Position numbers and translations under genes: made by a program
Notes under the pieces: generated by a model
What the model was told of the DNA's origin: nothing
What the model saw: only the letters and a program-made list of their open reading frames with translations
Databases searched by the model: none
Assembly (NCBI GenBank): GCA_010093705.1
Contig: MU006089.1
Location: forward strand, 477,570-541,569
Origin: Patellaria atrata CBS 101060
Lineage: Eukaryota > Ascomycota > Dothideomycetes > Patellariales > Patellariaceae
Reading direction: 5' to 3'
Length of the DNA: 64,000 bases
Shown here: piece by piece, positions 34,138 through 46,663 of the stretch
Layout of the letters: every line of letters starts with the position of its first letter
Position numbering within the stretch: position 1 is the first letter of the stretch

Positions 34138-36070
34138 ATGGCACGCTACGCATATCTGCAACGCATAATCCTCGTAAGTATTCCATCTATCTATCCAGCT
34201 TGAGGCTTTTTTTGAATATCTCTGACTTTGTTTAGGGTCGGTCTGCTTACGAGGCGCCGGATGAGATTCCTGCCTCCATCTCAGTAGAAACCGAGCTAGT
34301 GCAAACAACGCAACCCGACATTGATCAAAATGGAGATACAATCCATGCCAACGGATACGTCCAGCTTTATGATGAACGCGGCCATCCTGTTAATCCCAGG
34401 GCGCGTGCTTATGCTCGCGCAATGCGAGAAGCGCAGAACGATGTCCTCGCAGCTGTCGGTGTTGTTGTCCGAAATAATCAACAAAATCAAGAACGTGAAC
34501 GTATTGCAGAGAACGCTCTTCCTTCCGAGGAAGATCGAAAGACTCTCGTCAACGCACTCAATGAGAATAGAGCAGGTGTAATCATTACCGAGTCGTTTAG
34601 TCTGCTTAGGTTTCTGTGCACTTTTTGGAGTTTTTCCTTAGGAAACCGAATTTCGGTTCGTAACTTCTCAGCTTGATACGTATAAGTCCTAACATTCCAA
34701 GTTATTCGAATCACCTCCTGGGATGAATTTCCTCCAGCTCGTGAGCGAGCAGATCTCAGCAATGGGACTACTCAACTTCTTTACCGCCGGCTTACCAAGC
34801 TCTTTGCTCATCAATTTCCTAAGATCTTATCCCCAGTTGGATTGGTACCTCGTACGGATATTCGATTTATTCGCCTTTGGAACCAATCTATCTATGTATC
34901 GAAGGTATCGAACCCTGAGGCCGTCACTTCGGAATGGGTGAGTGTTCCGCACCTAATCCAACCAAATCTCCAAGCGTGAATTATCTTTCTGATTTTCTTC
35001 ATAGGATGCGTAGAATGCTTCAAATCGCTTCCATACCACTTACGGTTCACATGTACGGACAGACTCTAGGTCTAGTGCCTTCAAGTCAACTTTTTCCTCG
35101 ACTGGATAACTTCCTCGTCTATTTGGGTCTCGACTCCTTGTATCGTATGTCTCTTACCCTTCGAAATCCTAGCATCCACGGCGTTAGACGTTTCCTCGAT
35201 TCCCTACTAAGAACACCTTTGGTATCATTACCCATCTGGAATTACATAGAGCTTACTACACGCCTATACGTGACGAGAGTGATACCAAAGGGCTTATTAT
35301 GCCCTTTGGACTATGACTATGTATCCACGACCAAAGAACAAACTTCCTCCAGGGCATCTACAGGACACTTTGGGCTAAGAGAGTTCATCTCTAGACCGTT
35401 GTCTTATCTCGGGTTTCCTAATACCTTTAATGGTATAAGGACGGAAAGCTCAGAGGACCAGGGCCTAGTACCACAAGCCCACGAACGAACCCAAACCTCC
35501 TTCATACGCCCTGAACTAAATACTGATGAGAATTCCGTCCTAGTCTCGCCTCCCTCGTCATCTACCCCCAGCTCCTCCAGTGGCGCTGGGGGTGCGACGA
35601 TACGGATCTCAGAGCAGAATGGGGCGAGAGGGTCAGTACATCTTGAGATCTCCATTGGAGAATACGCAGAGGAAAGTGTACCAACAATAACAAACGGCAG
35701 TGCTCCCCGGTACCACCTCTCGGCGCTCTCGATGGCGCCGAACGTCGCGGGCAGGAGAATCCTTGCCGTCGCGATTGACGGATTCCTGCTGTTCCCGGTC
35801 CGTGTTTGGCTTCTGCAGCGCGTCGTTACTGGGCTGTTCTCTCGCTCCGGTACCCCGCTCGGCGGGGTACCGCATCCGTACGTAGGCATGCGTACCGGTG
35901 GTGTCTTTTCGCGTGGGGGGTTCCATCTCCTCGGACACATGGCGCTTTGTCACGCCATCAGACTCGTAGTCAACGGGGCCCTCTTGATCCTAGAGGCCAG
36001 AGTGGTACTCTGGGTTGGCCAGCGTTTCTTTGGCTGGAGGCAGGTGGAGGACGTGGAGGAGGAGGAGTAA
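34138..36070 (+). CDS. unknown multi-pass membrane protein
   Basis: Exons 34138-34173, 34236-34655, 34702-34937 and 35005-36070 join in phase to 585 residues. I do not recognise a named family. The N terminus (MARYAYLQRIILGRSAYEAP) precedes a soluble stretch, VQLYDERGHPVNPRARAYAR then AMREAQNDVLAAVG. A hydrophobic block follows (SLLRFLCTFWSFSLGN, NFLQLVSEQISAMGLLNFFT, LLINFLRSYPQLDWYLVRIF). The middle has IASIPLTVHMYGQTLGLVPS and a Ser-rich loop. The C-terminal third holds more membrane segments (AVAIDGFLLFPVRVWLLQRV, HMALCHAIRLVVNGALLILE) and an acidic end (EDVEEEE). Intron phases and conserved-looking blocks across all four exons support a real gene. Confidence 0.8.
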
Positions 36071-36658
36071 GGGGGAATTCTTTTGTACAATAGGTACCCG
36101 TGCTCTAAGGAGCAATTACTTTTGACTGTTCCGTACCAGTAGAATAATGAGCAGATTATGACTCTCTCATAACATGGCTCATATTGTGTCATTTACAACA
36201 ACTCCTTAATGTTCACTTCCAGCCATCCTTCACTCCTCGAGTATAGCACTCCCTAGTAGCAAATCCCACTCACCAACATAGCTAGCTGCATACACCATCC
36301 ATCAATTGCGAAAAAGATACTCGAGGTAAGTGCTGAAACAGTTAATAGAACGTACGATAATTCCTCCTCTCTAGCTTACGAAAACAGACCGTACGGTACT
36401 CGCAAGATATGAGGAAAGGGATAATGTAGAAGATACATTACAAGCCATAACAACGAGATTCGTAAACACGCGTGGAGAGCACACCCACAACAGAAGCGTC
36501 CCACCTCCCAACCAACGCTAGAAAAGTCGTTCCCAAAAGTCGTGTACAGCGTGCTCATAACCAAAACCTCCACCTGGACTCCCCGACCCCCAAATCCCCA
36601 AAAAGCCACCCATATAAATCATGTGGAAACAAGCCATCCAAGTCATAAACATAACACG
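36071..36658. other. intergenic between convergent genes
   Basis: Between the stop codons of the unknown membrane protein and the Zn2Cys6 regulator. No gene or repeat seen. Confidence 0.5.
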
Positions 36659-39049
36659 TCACTTCGTCCTCAGCAACAACAATCTCGCGACCAGCCTATC
36701 AAAGAAGAGATCCATATCCTCCAACCCGCCGACCTTAACCTTCGCCCTCTCCTCAAAATACGCGCCACAGGCTTGCATATCCCTCTTCAAGCTAGCCACG
36801 AACCTATGTCCGGGATCGGGCCGCTCGAACTCCATTTCCACCGCGTCCTCGGTCAACCTCGCATGGCACTCACCATAGCACAATTTATAAAAATTGAGCA
36901 GAGTATCGACGCCCGCTTCGTCCACGGCCTCGAGCACGGCCGCCTGCCTCTTGACGTTCGAGTACTCCGATGCGGACGGGGCGTTGCCGTCGTACAGACA
37001 ATGGTACGGAACCCGCGCGGCGTGGTACTGCACACTCTCAATGGTCATGAGGACCAAGGCGAAGGCGCTGAGTACGATGGGCCATTGGGAGCAGTTCCGG
37101 GAGAGGGATAGGCGCTCCAGGTTGGAGAGGATGTCGCGCATGAGGTCGCGGGCTAGCTCGGGCATGACGGCGCCCATTTGGCCGCGGATGAAGCAGGGGG
37201 TTGCGCCGGCGTGGACGGCGGGGTTGTTGGGGAGGACGTCGGCGAGGATTTCTTGGACCGCTGGGGAATGCGGGACTTGAATGTCGTCGCCGATGTGGAC
37301 GAGGACGAGCAGTTTGAGGGCAGTGTGGAGGATGGAATTGTGATCCTGGTAAGGTTAAGTTGGTAAGGAGATAGAGAGGTGCGGATTCTATATTGATCAT
37401 ACCTGGGATAGTCTTCTATACAAGATATAGATATCACGTAGGACATTGCTAGAGGAGACATAAACTGGAAAGTAAGCGAAATCACGGTCCACCAAGACTG
37501 ACAGGTGATTGTTCAAGCTGGTCTTTAGGTCCGAGGTGTCCGACAATATGGCTGGAAAGACTGAATTGCAGCGTGATTTGCCGTGTCCTTGACTAGGAGG
37601 CCAATCATAAACGACATGGGAATGGAACAGTTGGCTGCTGTCATTCGGTACCACCACACGGACGCGACGCTGAAAGTATGTACCAAAGCCAATATTCAAA
37701 GGGATGACATACTCCTTACTTGAGATAAAGTAGGAGCCTTCACCAAGGAACTGGTCGACGGATCTTCTTGAAGGGAAACACTTCAGGTTCTCTGTCTTAC
37801 CCATCAGTACCGTTCTTGGTCAAGACAGATGGATGTGCGAGGATCGATCTTTGGGCACGATTGTAAACCAAAACCACACGAATATCGAAACCAAATGTAA
37901 AATCACGTCGAATCATGTAACAATGCTATTATTTCTTACCAGAAAGTAAAGTAGCGGAAAGGTTTTCTAGAAGTCTGCCACGACATGGATGTCGAACCAG
38001 ATCGCCTTTGTAATATTCAACACAGGCCTTGCAAGGAGAGCCAGGATCACACTATTGAAACCATGTTAGATCATACAGAGTAAGAAGATTTATCTACGCA
38101 CTTTCTCTTTTCGTCGTCGACAGGCATTGCAAGAGCCAACAATACGCATCAAGTGGGCATGGCTCCTTTGATCGGGGGTCAGTTTCCCTCTCCGACCTCG
38201 TGGTCGTTTATTCGAACTGATGTCTAGTGAGACTATGCTTAGCCTATCGTTATTGACACTGTACTGGAACCATTGACCATTAGATGATCTGTTGGATGAG
38301 CTTCTTGGCCGATATGACCTTGTGGCCATAGAGGTTTTGTTGCCTGTCGGGATAGCAATGGCTTCTGAACTCGCATGCTTAGAAGGTCCAGATTTCACTA
38401 CCTGTTCCTGGGATTTTCCAAAGTCTTTGTTATAGCTTGAACCAGCATAATCAAAAGACGACCAAGCTTCTCTATTGACGAAATCCATAGACGTTGCTTT
38501 CGATGATGAGCTACTACTCAAGGCTTCCAGTCCCGTATTGTCAAGAGTTGCTGTTGAGTAGCCAAAACCTTCGAATTCAGATATATTTGAGTTAAAGCTT
38601 TGGAATGGTGAATCCGTCGTTATCGAGCTGGCCCAAGACGCTGGAAAACCTCCCCAAGAAGACCATGTGGACGAGGAAAAGGGTGAGCTCATTGTTGGAG
38701 AGATATTCATCTCCACTGGGTCAAAGGAGAAGGAGGTCTCTGATTGTGGTACAGATGTAGAATAGACATTGGTGTCATCTTGGGAGAATGCATCGTAGTT
38801 ATCCCCTTCCTGCCATACCGAATCTTGCCAGTCCTCTCTTTCCCCGGAGCGGAAAAATGACGAATTGGTTCGAAAGTTTTCCTCACCATCAAATGATTGC
38901 ATACAGGGCAGTGACTCTATAACATTCAATTGGCCATGTGAGTAATTGTGGGACTCTGTAACTGACCTAAATGAATAGCTTAATGTGTCGATGTTGCTGA
39001 ATTGATATCAACAAGCTTTTTCGGTCTCTTACCGAACTATGTCTTTCAT
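36659..39049 (-). CDS. Zn2Cys6-type transcription regulator
   Basis: Five exons join in phase: 39033-39049 (17 bp), 38102-38966, 37940-38051, 37403-37791 and 36659-37345, for 689 residues. The first 280 residues are disordered and rich in Ser, Phe and Asp, a likely activation region. The zinc cluster at about 283-317 is split by the second intron. It reads CNACRRRKEK, then CDPGSPCKAC, then VEYYKGDLVRHPC, with a basic run (NKRPRGRRGKL) before it. The last spacing, 12 residues, is longer than the Gal4 type but known in fungal CDPxxPCxxC regulators. The C-terminal half is a conserved effector domain (RSVDQFLGEGSYFISSKEYV, VVYDWPPSQGHGKS, LSRNCSQWPIVLSAFALVLM). The tiny first exon MKDIVR is inferred; without it the start is ATG 38902. 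Target genes are unknown. Confidence 0.85.
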
Positions 39050-39673
39050 GCAAATCGTCTCAAGAGTCAGAATAGGAAAGAAGACAAGAGAGGTCGAGTC
39101 TGAAACAAAGGAAAGGTGGGAACTTAATACACAGCCGTCGTAAGTAAGGCTGAGGCGTAACGATCGTAACGATGTCACAAGGCAAACAGCTCCCCAGGCA
39201 TCAGCCTAGTCTATCGGGAGACAAAGTACGCCCTGCAACGCTTACATCGATAAATGACTCGATGTAAATTGCAAAAGAAAACACATGCGGAAATGCTCAT
39301 CACTACTATCTGGCCTATTAGCAGTTGGCCGTCGGGATGGTTACCTTTAGTGTTGTCGAAGTCATTTGCCGCGCTATTGTATGGGAGGATTTTGCCCGGC
39401 CTTGGACTCTTTTGACCGGTGAACCTTCCCCCTTTCCCCCATATTCCCCCACTCATGGGCTGAACGAGGTCTGCAACCAAACAAAACATCTAAATATACT
39501 CGTAAATAGCATGTGAATGACACAGAACACCATGACAACGTTCGGGAAACTGTAGATACAGTCATAGTTCATCACTAGATGGCGGTGTGTAGCTTCTTCG
39601 TATCTACCTTGTTTAGACCGATGCAGACCCCAAATCGAATGAAAAAAAAAACAGAGTACTCTCATACAGCCTA
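39050..39673. other. intergenic, promoter of the Zn2Cys6 gene
   Basis: Upstream DNA of the regulator and 3' flank of the AAA ATPase gene. GTAACGATCGTAAC (near 39158) is an imperfect palindrome. No gene seen. Confidence 0.45.
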
Positions 39674-41521
39674 TCAAATTCCACTTTGTCTCCATGCTTC
39701 ACATGGTGTACCAAGGAAGTAGTAGTTCCCAAGTCTGTTCCCAATCGCATCCTCCCCCCTTCCACCCGGTCCTTTCATGAATTGATAGCGTTCTGCGCTC
39801 AAATACTGATCAGCCTCCCTAAAAGTAGGGCTTGCATTCCTGAATTCCACCGGCTTTGGACGAAAAGCCATTTCCTTTTGGTGAGAACGAGACTCTAAGT
39901 CCGCCTTGCCATGATGAAATACGGGCAATTGAGCCCCAATCCCTTTTCCTGGTTCCTTTGAATTGTCCATATCTTCCCTTAAGATTTCAACCTGCTTCTT
40001 CATGACGCGCCAGAATTCATACTTATCAAGATCCTCATCATCGTCCTCATCATCGTCCTCATCACTGCCAAACCCAATTACTCGGCGCTTGGTATGACTA
40101 CGTGCGAGGACAAGCAGAGTAGCTACAAATGCTTCTTGCATGTAAGCGAAGCTGAAACCATCCGTGATACTAGCAATGGCGTTACAGAGTTTGACCGGAA
40201 AGTCTATAGCGTGTTTTCCCTTGATCTTTTTGCGCCAAAACTTAGAGTATTGAACCCTCTCAGCCTGCAAAGTCAATAGGTAAGCTCTGAACGAACACTG
40301 TTTTAATGAAAGCTTACCTTTGATGGTAGTGGAAACAAGTATTTGCGGTCAAATCTACTAGGACGCTTTGATAATCCTGGGTCGAGCTTGTCAATGTGGT
40401 TCGTGCTTGCAACCATCAAGATGCCATCATTGTTCTCGAGGCCGTCAACCTCATTGAGAAAGTAGCTACGAGTCGATTCAGTGACAATTGTATCAATATC
40501 TTCTAGGACTAGGAGACATGGTGCCTTAAGTCGAGCTAGTGCGAAGACTTCTCGGATGTTCCATGTGCTTGATGACTGTCAGCAACTATCTCTAATGCTA
40601 GTGAAGTAATTCACTACTCACTATGGTGCCGATTTGACGTAAAGGGTTGGAACTGCAGGAGAACGGTCGGCTAAAGTGTGCATAAGAGCTGAGTTGTGTG
40701 AGCATCATGCGAGTATTTTAAACCTTTTCAAACATGATGTTACCTTTTATACTAATTGTTTTTCCATTACCAGCTGGACCGTAGAAGATCAATCCCCGTT
40801 TCCAGGGTACTCCGAATTCATCGTAAACTTCTTTGCCTGGCTATAATTAGCGTATAACATTCAGACAATAGTTTAGACACTCACTGTCGAAGAATTTTTC
40901 GCTGACATCCGTTAGGTCCTTCTTCATGTCAGGATCCAGAATAACTTTATCCCATGATGCTTTCTGGACTTGTTCGTATAACTGTGTGCTTCTGGTCCAG
41001 TAGTTATCGTATACATAGATGCTCGGTGGAGGAGGGGGAAATTGCCAGCTGCCAACAGTTTGAATCAATTCGTCAGTGACTGAAGAATTGGACAAGGTCG
41101 ACTCATGTCCTCTCGGTTCCTTAAGTATATACTGGACAGTGATATACCCCTCGACTACACTATAAAGGATGAAGTACTCGTCCTTCCACTTGTAATTGTA
41201 TTTCGCAAAGAAGATCGCTTCTCCTATGCCTCCATGACCATTAGAGGAGGGAACATATCCCCTCCATCTGATAATAGAGTCGGTTTTGGTATCAAGCTCG
41301 GCTGTAGCATGTCCAGCTGCGGCAAATTGTAGTAGGCTGACGTTGTTACCGGGAACAACAGTCACAATCAGGTCTGGGTATTGCTCTCTCAGTTTAGCAG
41401 TTATCTGGACGTCGATGTCGGTATATTTCCCAGAGGTCATATCATGGTAACCAGGAAAGAGTTGAGGTAGTTCATGTTCTTCAGACTTAGTGATGATTTC
41501 AAAGGGCTCTGGAGCTGACAT
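39674..41521 (-). CDS. Bcs1-like AAA ATPase
   Basis: Exons 40885-41521, 40744-40836, 40622-40688, 40318-40567 and 39674-40264 join in phase to 545 residues. The N-terminal 210 residues are a fungus-type domain without membrane segment. The AAA core starts [20 protein letters not shown] and has Walker A GPAGNGKT, Walker [11 protein letters not shown], then [20 protein letters not shown], sensor 1 VASTNH and the arginine region [13 protein letters not shown]. The C-terminal part contains an acidic patch ([13 protein letters not shown]), then a low-complexity tail. The core is that of the large fungal group near Bcs1, whose members mostly lack a known role. With no Bcs1 membrane anchor or import signal, it is not expected to be the mitochondrial Rieske translocase. 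Substrate unknown. Confidence 0.87.
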
Positions 41522-42946
41522 CTTGAAGCTGATATATGAGAGAGATGGTGTGATGTGAGATTCGATTTGGGATTATACCAAATCACTGAGAAACTTAATC
41601 ACAAATGACGGATTTCAAACGGCTTTTGAAGCTCTCCAGGCACCAGCTTCGAAAGCTTTGAGATGAGTCGTCAATGATGGTGGGAGGATCGGGTCTGAGA
41701 CCTACTAAATTCGGGGCTTCTGCTTTTGATCCCTGAATCCTGAGATATATTGAGGTAAAAGTATACTCTATTCCAAGGGGATGGACTCAGCCTCTTATGC
41801 TCCCCGGGGTGTCATGAGTGATGTTGGCCTTTTTGATAGATTAGGAACGTCATTGGCTTGGTACAACGTCTGCCCTGCCACCTTCCCTTCGTGTCAAGCT
41901 CAATACTGAAACAAGACCTCCATCATCCCAAAGGCGGAGGTGACTAGCAATCTTGAAATGGGACTTTGGTCCAGATGCTTGGGCGGGATATAAGCTTTTT
42001 TCTATGAATAATAGAGATACTCTGCGCGATTGTCCCATACATGTGGGCTGTTCAAGTTAGAGCTGGCTGTGCTGGATCCTGGAGTAGCTCTTCTACTGGC
42101 TCTAGCTCTAACTCTATAGTGCTTTAACCTAGCGGTCTAATAAGTGCAGACTATACAGTACTTGTTCAAGTATACAGTATCTATGCGGCGGTTCATTCGG
42201 TATCGTTGATGGACCCTGACTTGCATCTGTGTCATTTCATCCATAGGAGTATAGCGCCCAATTCTCAGAGCTAACAGAAGAGGTGGCGGACAATAGCAGA
42301 CTTAAAATTCCAAGTTAACAACGACTCTTGAAGCTCTTCTAGTTTACGGCTATATGAGAGGATGAATTGCCTTACTTTCTGTTCTGTACCTTATTAACTT
42401 TGCTTTCACGGACATTTAAATCCCGCAGTACAGTGACGTGCATGCACCCGGGAGCGAGAGATATAACCTCAACCCCCCTCCTACCCCAGATTCCTATCCA
42501 AGCTATCCTCCTTCTCCAGGAACTCATCCTGCCATAATACTACTGTATACTTTCAAAGTCTAGCGCCTCTTTATTTCTTGTGATAGAGCTGATGATGCGG
42601 GCAACTGCACATGATCCTTCGAGATGCAGTGGGAACAAAATTCGGCTGGGACGGCGCCCAGCAAAAGGCCAATCGAACTCAGTCGAGATCCCGCTTTGTC
42701 ACCACTCACTTCCCCTAAGTGCAAGATATGGCGAGAATAGATGGATATCCACGGCCTAAAGAAAGATTCTTCAACACCCTCGTCTTTCCTTCATTCATAG
42801 CCTGGCCACTCTATTCAATCTGACAACTTTGCTTATTCTCCTCAACAAAACCTACCCTTTATCAGTCTTTTGACACTATCCTAAGAACACCACAACCGCA
42901 CAACCCCACCAAACGACAAAAGCAAGACAGCTGAATATTTACTGCA
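41522..42946. other. divergent intergenic region, ATPase and ornithine aminotransferase genes
   Basis: 1.4 kb with no gene. Holds ATACAGTACTTG and ATACAGTATC near 42150-42180 and GCAGTACAGTG near 42425. 42060-42120 carries short CTGGCTGTGCTGG and CTCTAGCTCTAACTCTA direct repeats. Confidence 0.5.
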
Positions 42947-44578
42947 ATGTCTCCCATAGCAATCAGCAATCACAGCAATACTACCAATGGATCCAGCTTA
43001 AAACCAACTGCGAAGTCGTTCCATCCAACCGGTAATTCAGGCCTAAAGAAATACCACGCCTCTTCCACGGCGGCTGCAATCTCCAGTGAACACGAATTCG
43101 CTGCACACAATTGTACGGATATATCTACTTCCTGCTACCCCCCTACATTCCCATTAACACTATCTCTAGATCATCCTCTTCCAGTTGTGTTCAGTAGGGC
43201 TTCTGGATGCTCAGTATGGGATCCTGAAGGTAAACACTACCTCGATTTCCTATCTGCATACAGCGCCGTCAACCAAGGCCATTGTCATCCCGAGCTCGTG
43301 AAAGCTCTGACGGAGCAGGCTTCCAGGTTGACCCTCAGTAGCCGTGCCTTCTACAACGATGTTTTCCCCAAATTTGCAGAATTCGCCACTAGAATATTCG
43401 GGTTTGACATGGTGCTCCCTATGAATACTGGCGCGGAGGCCGTTGAAACAGCTATCAAGATTGCGAGGAAATGGGGTTACAAAGTCAAGGGCATACCCGA
43501 GAATGAGGCACTCGTCTTCGGTGCGCAGGAAAATTTCCACGGAAGGACGGTAAGTAAACGTATAGGGTTCAAGCTCTTGTGTTGACATCCGGTTCCTCGT
43601 AGTTCGCCGCAATCACCATGTCCACAGATCCAGAGTCCCGAGAAAACTATGGCCCATATCTCCCCAACATTGGCAGTATCAGCCCTTCTACTGGCAAGCC
43701 GATAAGATACAATAATGTTGGTGATGTACAGGAGGTACTAGAAGCACATGGAAGAAACACCGCCGCTTTCCTCGTCGAACCCATTCAAGGTGAAGCAGGT
43801 ATTGTTGTGCCCGATGACAACTATCTCCGTGAGGTTAAAGCTCTCTGTGAGAAGCACAACGTCCTACTCATCTGTGATGAAATTCAGACAGGAATTGCAC
43901 GTACAGGTAAACTTTTATGCCATGAATGGAGCGGCATCAAACCCGATCTTGTACTTCTAGGAAAAGCTATATCTGGTGGAATGTACCCTGTTTCCTGCGT
44001 ATTAGGGTCGAAGGAAGTTATGCTCACTATTGAGCCGGGCACGCATGGCTCGACGTACGGAGGCAATCCATTGGGATCTGCTGTGGCTATCCGCGCCCTT
44101 GAGCTCGTACAAGAGGAGAACATGACTGCGAACGCTCAACGTCTGGGCGAACTTTTCAGGGATGGTCTTGCGAAGATCAACAACCCAATGATCATGACGA
44201 TCAGGGGTAAAGGTCTCTTGAACGCCATCGTCATCGACGAAGGTAGGACTAACGGCCACAGTGCGTGGGATCTATGTATGCTCTTTAAGGAGAAGGGGCT
44301 TTTGGTAGGCCGCCTCCAAGATCGCACCCCTTCGAAAGATCGCGAATGGGTTGCCACCTGCTGAAATAAACCATACTAACAACAGTGCACAGGCTAAACC
44401 CACTCATCAGAATATCATAAGGCTCGCACCGCCACTTGTAATCGCAGAGTCTGAAATACAGACTGCTCTCCGTATCATCAAAGAGGCTATGGAAGAGCTT
44501 CCAGATTTGAACGGTAAGCGCGAGGATGAGATCATTCCCCTGGGTGAGAGAAACATACATATTGGCGTAGACAATTGA
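42947..44578 (+). CDS. car2: ornithine aminotransferase
   Basis: A PLP enzyme converting ornithine and 2-oxoglutarate to glutamate semialdehyde and glutamate, linking arginine breakdown to proline. Exons 42947-43549, 43603-44304 and 44393-44578 give 496 residues. Landmarks are [100 protein letters not shown], the PLP-binding lysine in [18 protein letters not shown] (about K322) and [20 protein letters not shown]. The N-terminal 50 residues are Ser/Asn-rich and unlike a clear mitochondrial presequence, consistent with the cytosolic fungal enzyme. The C terminus extends some 20 residues past the last conserved block. Confidence 0.95.
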
Positions 44579-45332
44579 TGTGTTCATATTTCACTACCTT
44601 ATACCCGGCCTTCTTTTTATGGCCATTGGGGGATTCGTAAATTGCGAGAGAATTTTCAGCATATGTGGACTCTGGTGGCGAATACATAACAGACTGCTTC
44701 GTAGATGGTAACCTGGCTCTGGGTTCTGGGTATGTATTCTCAGAATCTTGGGAAACTGGATTAGGTAGGAAGTTATCTGAGCCCAATGCTCTTCTCAGAT
44801 TTATGTAATGTCAGCAATGTCTATCACAACCTGAGGTGGAGCTTTAACAGTCTCGTTGACCATGGTTACTGCAAGTTCCATAATGGAAATCTATATAAGG
44901 TTTTGAATCGTAACACATGAATCTGGATGTGGCACTTTTGAGAGTGGTTCGACGAGCAAGTGCATTAAATCCAAGGGTATATAACCAAATGAGTCATGAT
45001 CGTCAGAATTCTAAAAGTCGTAAAAAAAGACGTCCAAGATAGAAACATCCAGGTGAGGAAATAATTCTTGCGGAGATGAAATGCAAGGTTTAGGGAAGGA
45101 AACGACCATGACCATTGACAATGAGTGCCTTCCTCTTTCCAAATCGCACCTTCCCATCCACGAGCCCCTATCTAATGGAACATGAATTCCTGACTGAATC
45201 CTCGATCAGTAACGACAAGCTCTTCCCATCCCAGGTTTTCACCCCTGCTAAGGAAGCTTCCTTTCCTCTTGTAATCCACCAACTCTTTGACACGGAACGA
45301 TACTTATTTGCATTCAAGCATGCTTCATTACC
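44579..45332. other. intergenic, no gene seen
   Basis: Between convergent genes. An open frame at 45115-45462 overlaps the next gene antisense and has no features. Confidence 0.5.
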
Positions 45333-46052
45333 CTACATGAAGGCCTTCGCGATCTTTAGGGCACTACCAAGAGTGTCACCGTTCATTAATCCGCCACCCA
45401 GACCAGCTCCCTTAGCGATACCCCCAATGTCGAATCCATCATCATACCCCTTGCTACCGTAATAGCCTCCACTACCTCCAGCCATCTCCTTTGCCGCTTT
45501 CGCGCCCATCAAGAAGGCTGGAAGCTTGATGCCAAACGTCTTTGCTATACTAGCAAGGACACCTCCGCTGATCAGGGGCATGATGACCAGGAAGAACACC
45601 TTGAACGGATGGCGTTTGCCGTACTTCACCAAGTCGTGGAAAAGTACCTTAAGCTTGTAGATCAGGTATTTGATATACCCATCCCTAGGACGGACACGGT
45701 GACCACGGTATGAGGAGCTACGGCTGTACGTCGAGCCTGAAGACGACCGTGCGTACGATGGTCGGTGGTGCGAGCTCGAGGAAGAGGAGAACCACCCCAT
45801 TTCTTTTACACGCGCGATGATACGATCGTAGGTGCGCTCGAGGAATTGGATGGTATGCCGTACGAGGAGGGAAACAATGACAGCTTTCGGAAGTGTCTCA
45901 ATAACCTCGATGAAGAGCGATTTGGGCTCTTTGGGCTGGGATGGGCTGAGACCCGCGAGAGCTGAGAGAGCTTGCCACGGGATCGAGACGTAGAGGGGGT
46001 TATCGCAATTGGGACAGTTGAGGTCGGGAGAGCTGGAGGGAGGAGGGTACAT
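45333..46052 (-). CDS. unknown protein with CxxC motif and membrane segment
   Basis: An intron-free gene of 239 residues that I do not recognise. It starts MYPPPSSSPDLNCPNCDNPL, with a CPNC pair near residue 13-16 that could be half of a zinc site. A possible amphipathic segment is LFIEVIETLPKAVIVSLLVR, then a Ser/Arg-rich spacer (residues about 90-120). A clear hydrophobic segment, VFFLVIMPLISGGVLASIAK, follows the basic stretch KYGKRHPFK. The C terminus is Gly-rich (GGSGGYYGSKGYDDGFDIGG). It lies head to head with the J-protein gene, 611 bp apart. Confidence 0.7.
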   Translation of the reverse strand: MYPPPSSSPDLNCPNCDNPLYVSIPWQALSALAGLSPSQPKEPKSLFIEVIETLPKAVIVSLLVRHTIQFLERTYDRIIARVKEMGWFSSSSSSHHRPSYARSSSGSTYSRSSSYRGHRVRPRDGYIKYLIYKLKVLFHDLVKYGKRHPFKVFFLVIMPLISGGVLASIAKTFGIKLPAFLMGAKAAKEMAGGSGGYYGSKGYDDGFDIGGIAKGAGLGGGLMNGDTLGSALKIAKAFM

Positions 46053-46663
46053 GAACGAGGGGAGCGGAGTGAAGTTAAGGAAGGGTTTTAGGGTAGCTTT
46101 TAGGTGCTAAAAGTAACAATTTCAGCTGATGTGGTATGGTGCTTCAGGTCGGACTGTTTGCGCCCAGAGATAGACCGCTCTTGCCGGTGGTTGGGGGATC
46201 TTCGCGGGTGCACAGAGGTGGCGGGCTACTGCAGGACAACTGCAAGCTACGGTATGCGAGTAGTCGCTTCAATCAGGACTGCTACTTTATCATAGTAATA
46301 AAAGAAAGTAATAAGTTGAGGAATTCTTTCTCTATAGGAGTCTGTGTCATATCTACCCTACTATATAATTATTGTGTATGATACGGGAAAACTTCTAATT
46401 CCGGAGGTTCTTAAGTCTTAAGCAGACTTTATCTTCACGTGATTTGGCGATCCGTCAACGTCATGCTCCGCCAGGCTTCTGATGAGACAAATGTCCAAGG
46501 TCTTAGACGAGACATAAAGCAGCCTTTCTATTTTCTCGCCCAAACAACTCCAGGCGCAAACTACCTCTTAAATACCGTTATACCCTAAGAACTCCCTATT
46601 CTTATCTTTCGTACAATTTGAGGAGTTCTTTCATTGACTTCCTAGCCAAGATCTATATTCATA
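46053..46663. promoter_or_regulatory. divergent promoter region, unknown protein and J-protein
   Basis: The only DNA between two head-to-head genes, AT-rich from 46270 to 46390. No specific site recognised. Confidence 0.45.
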
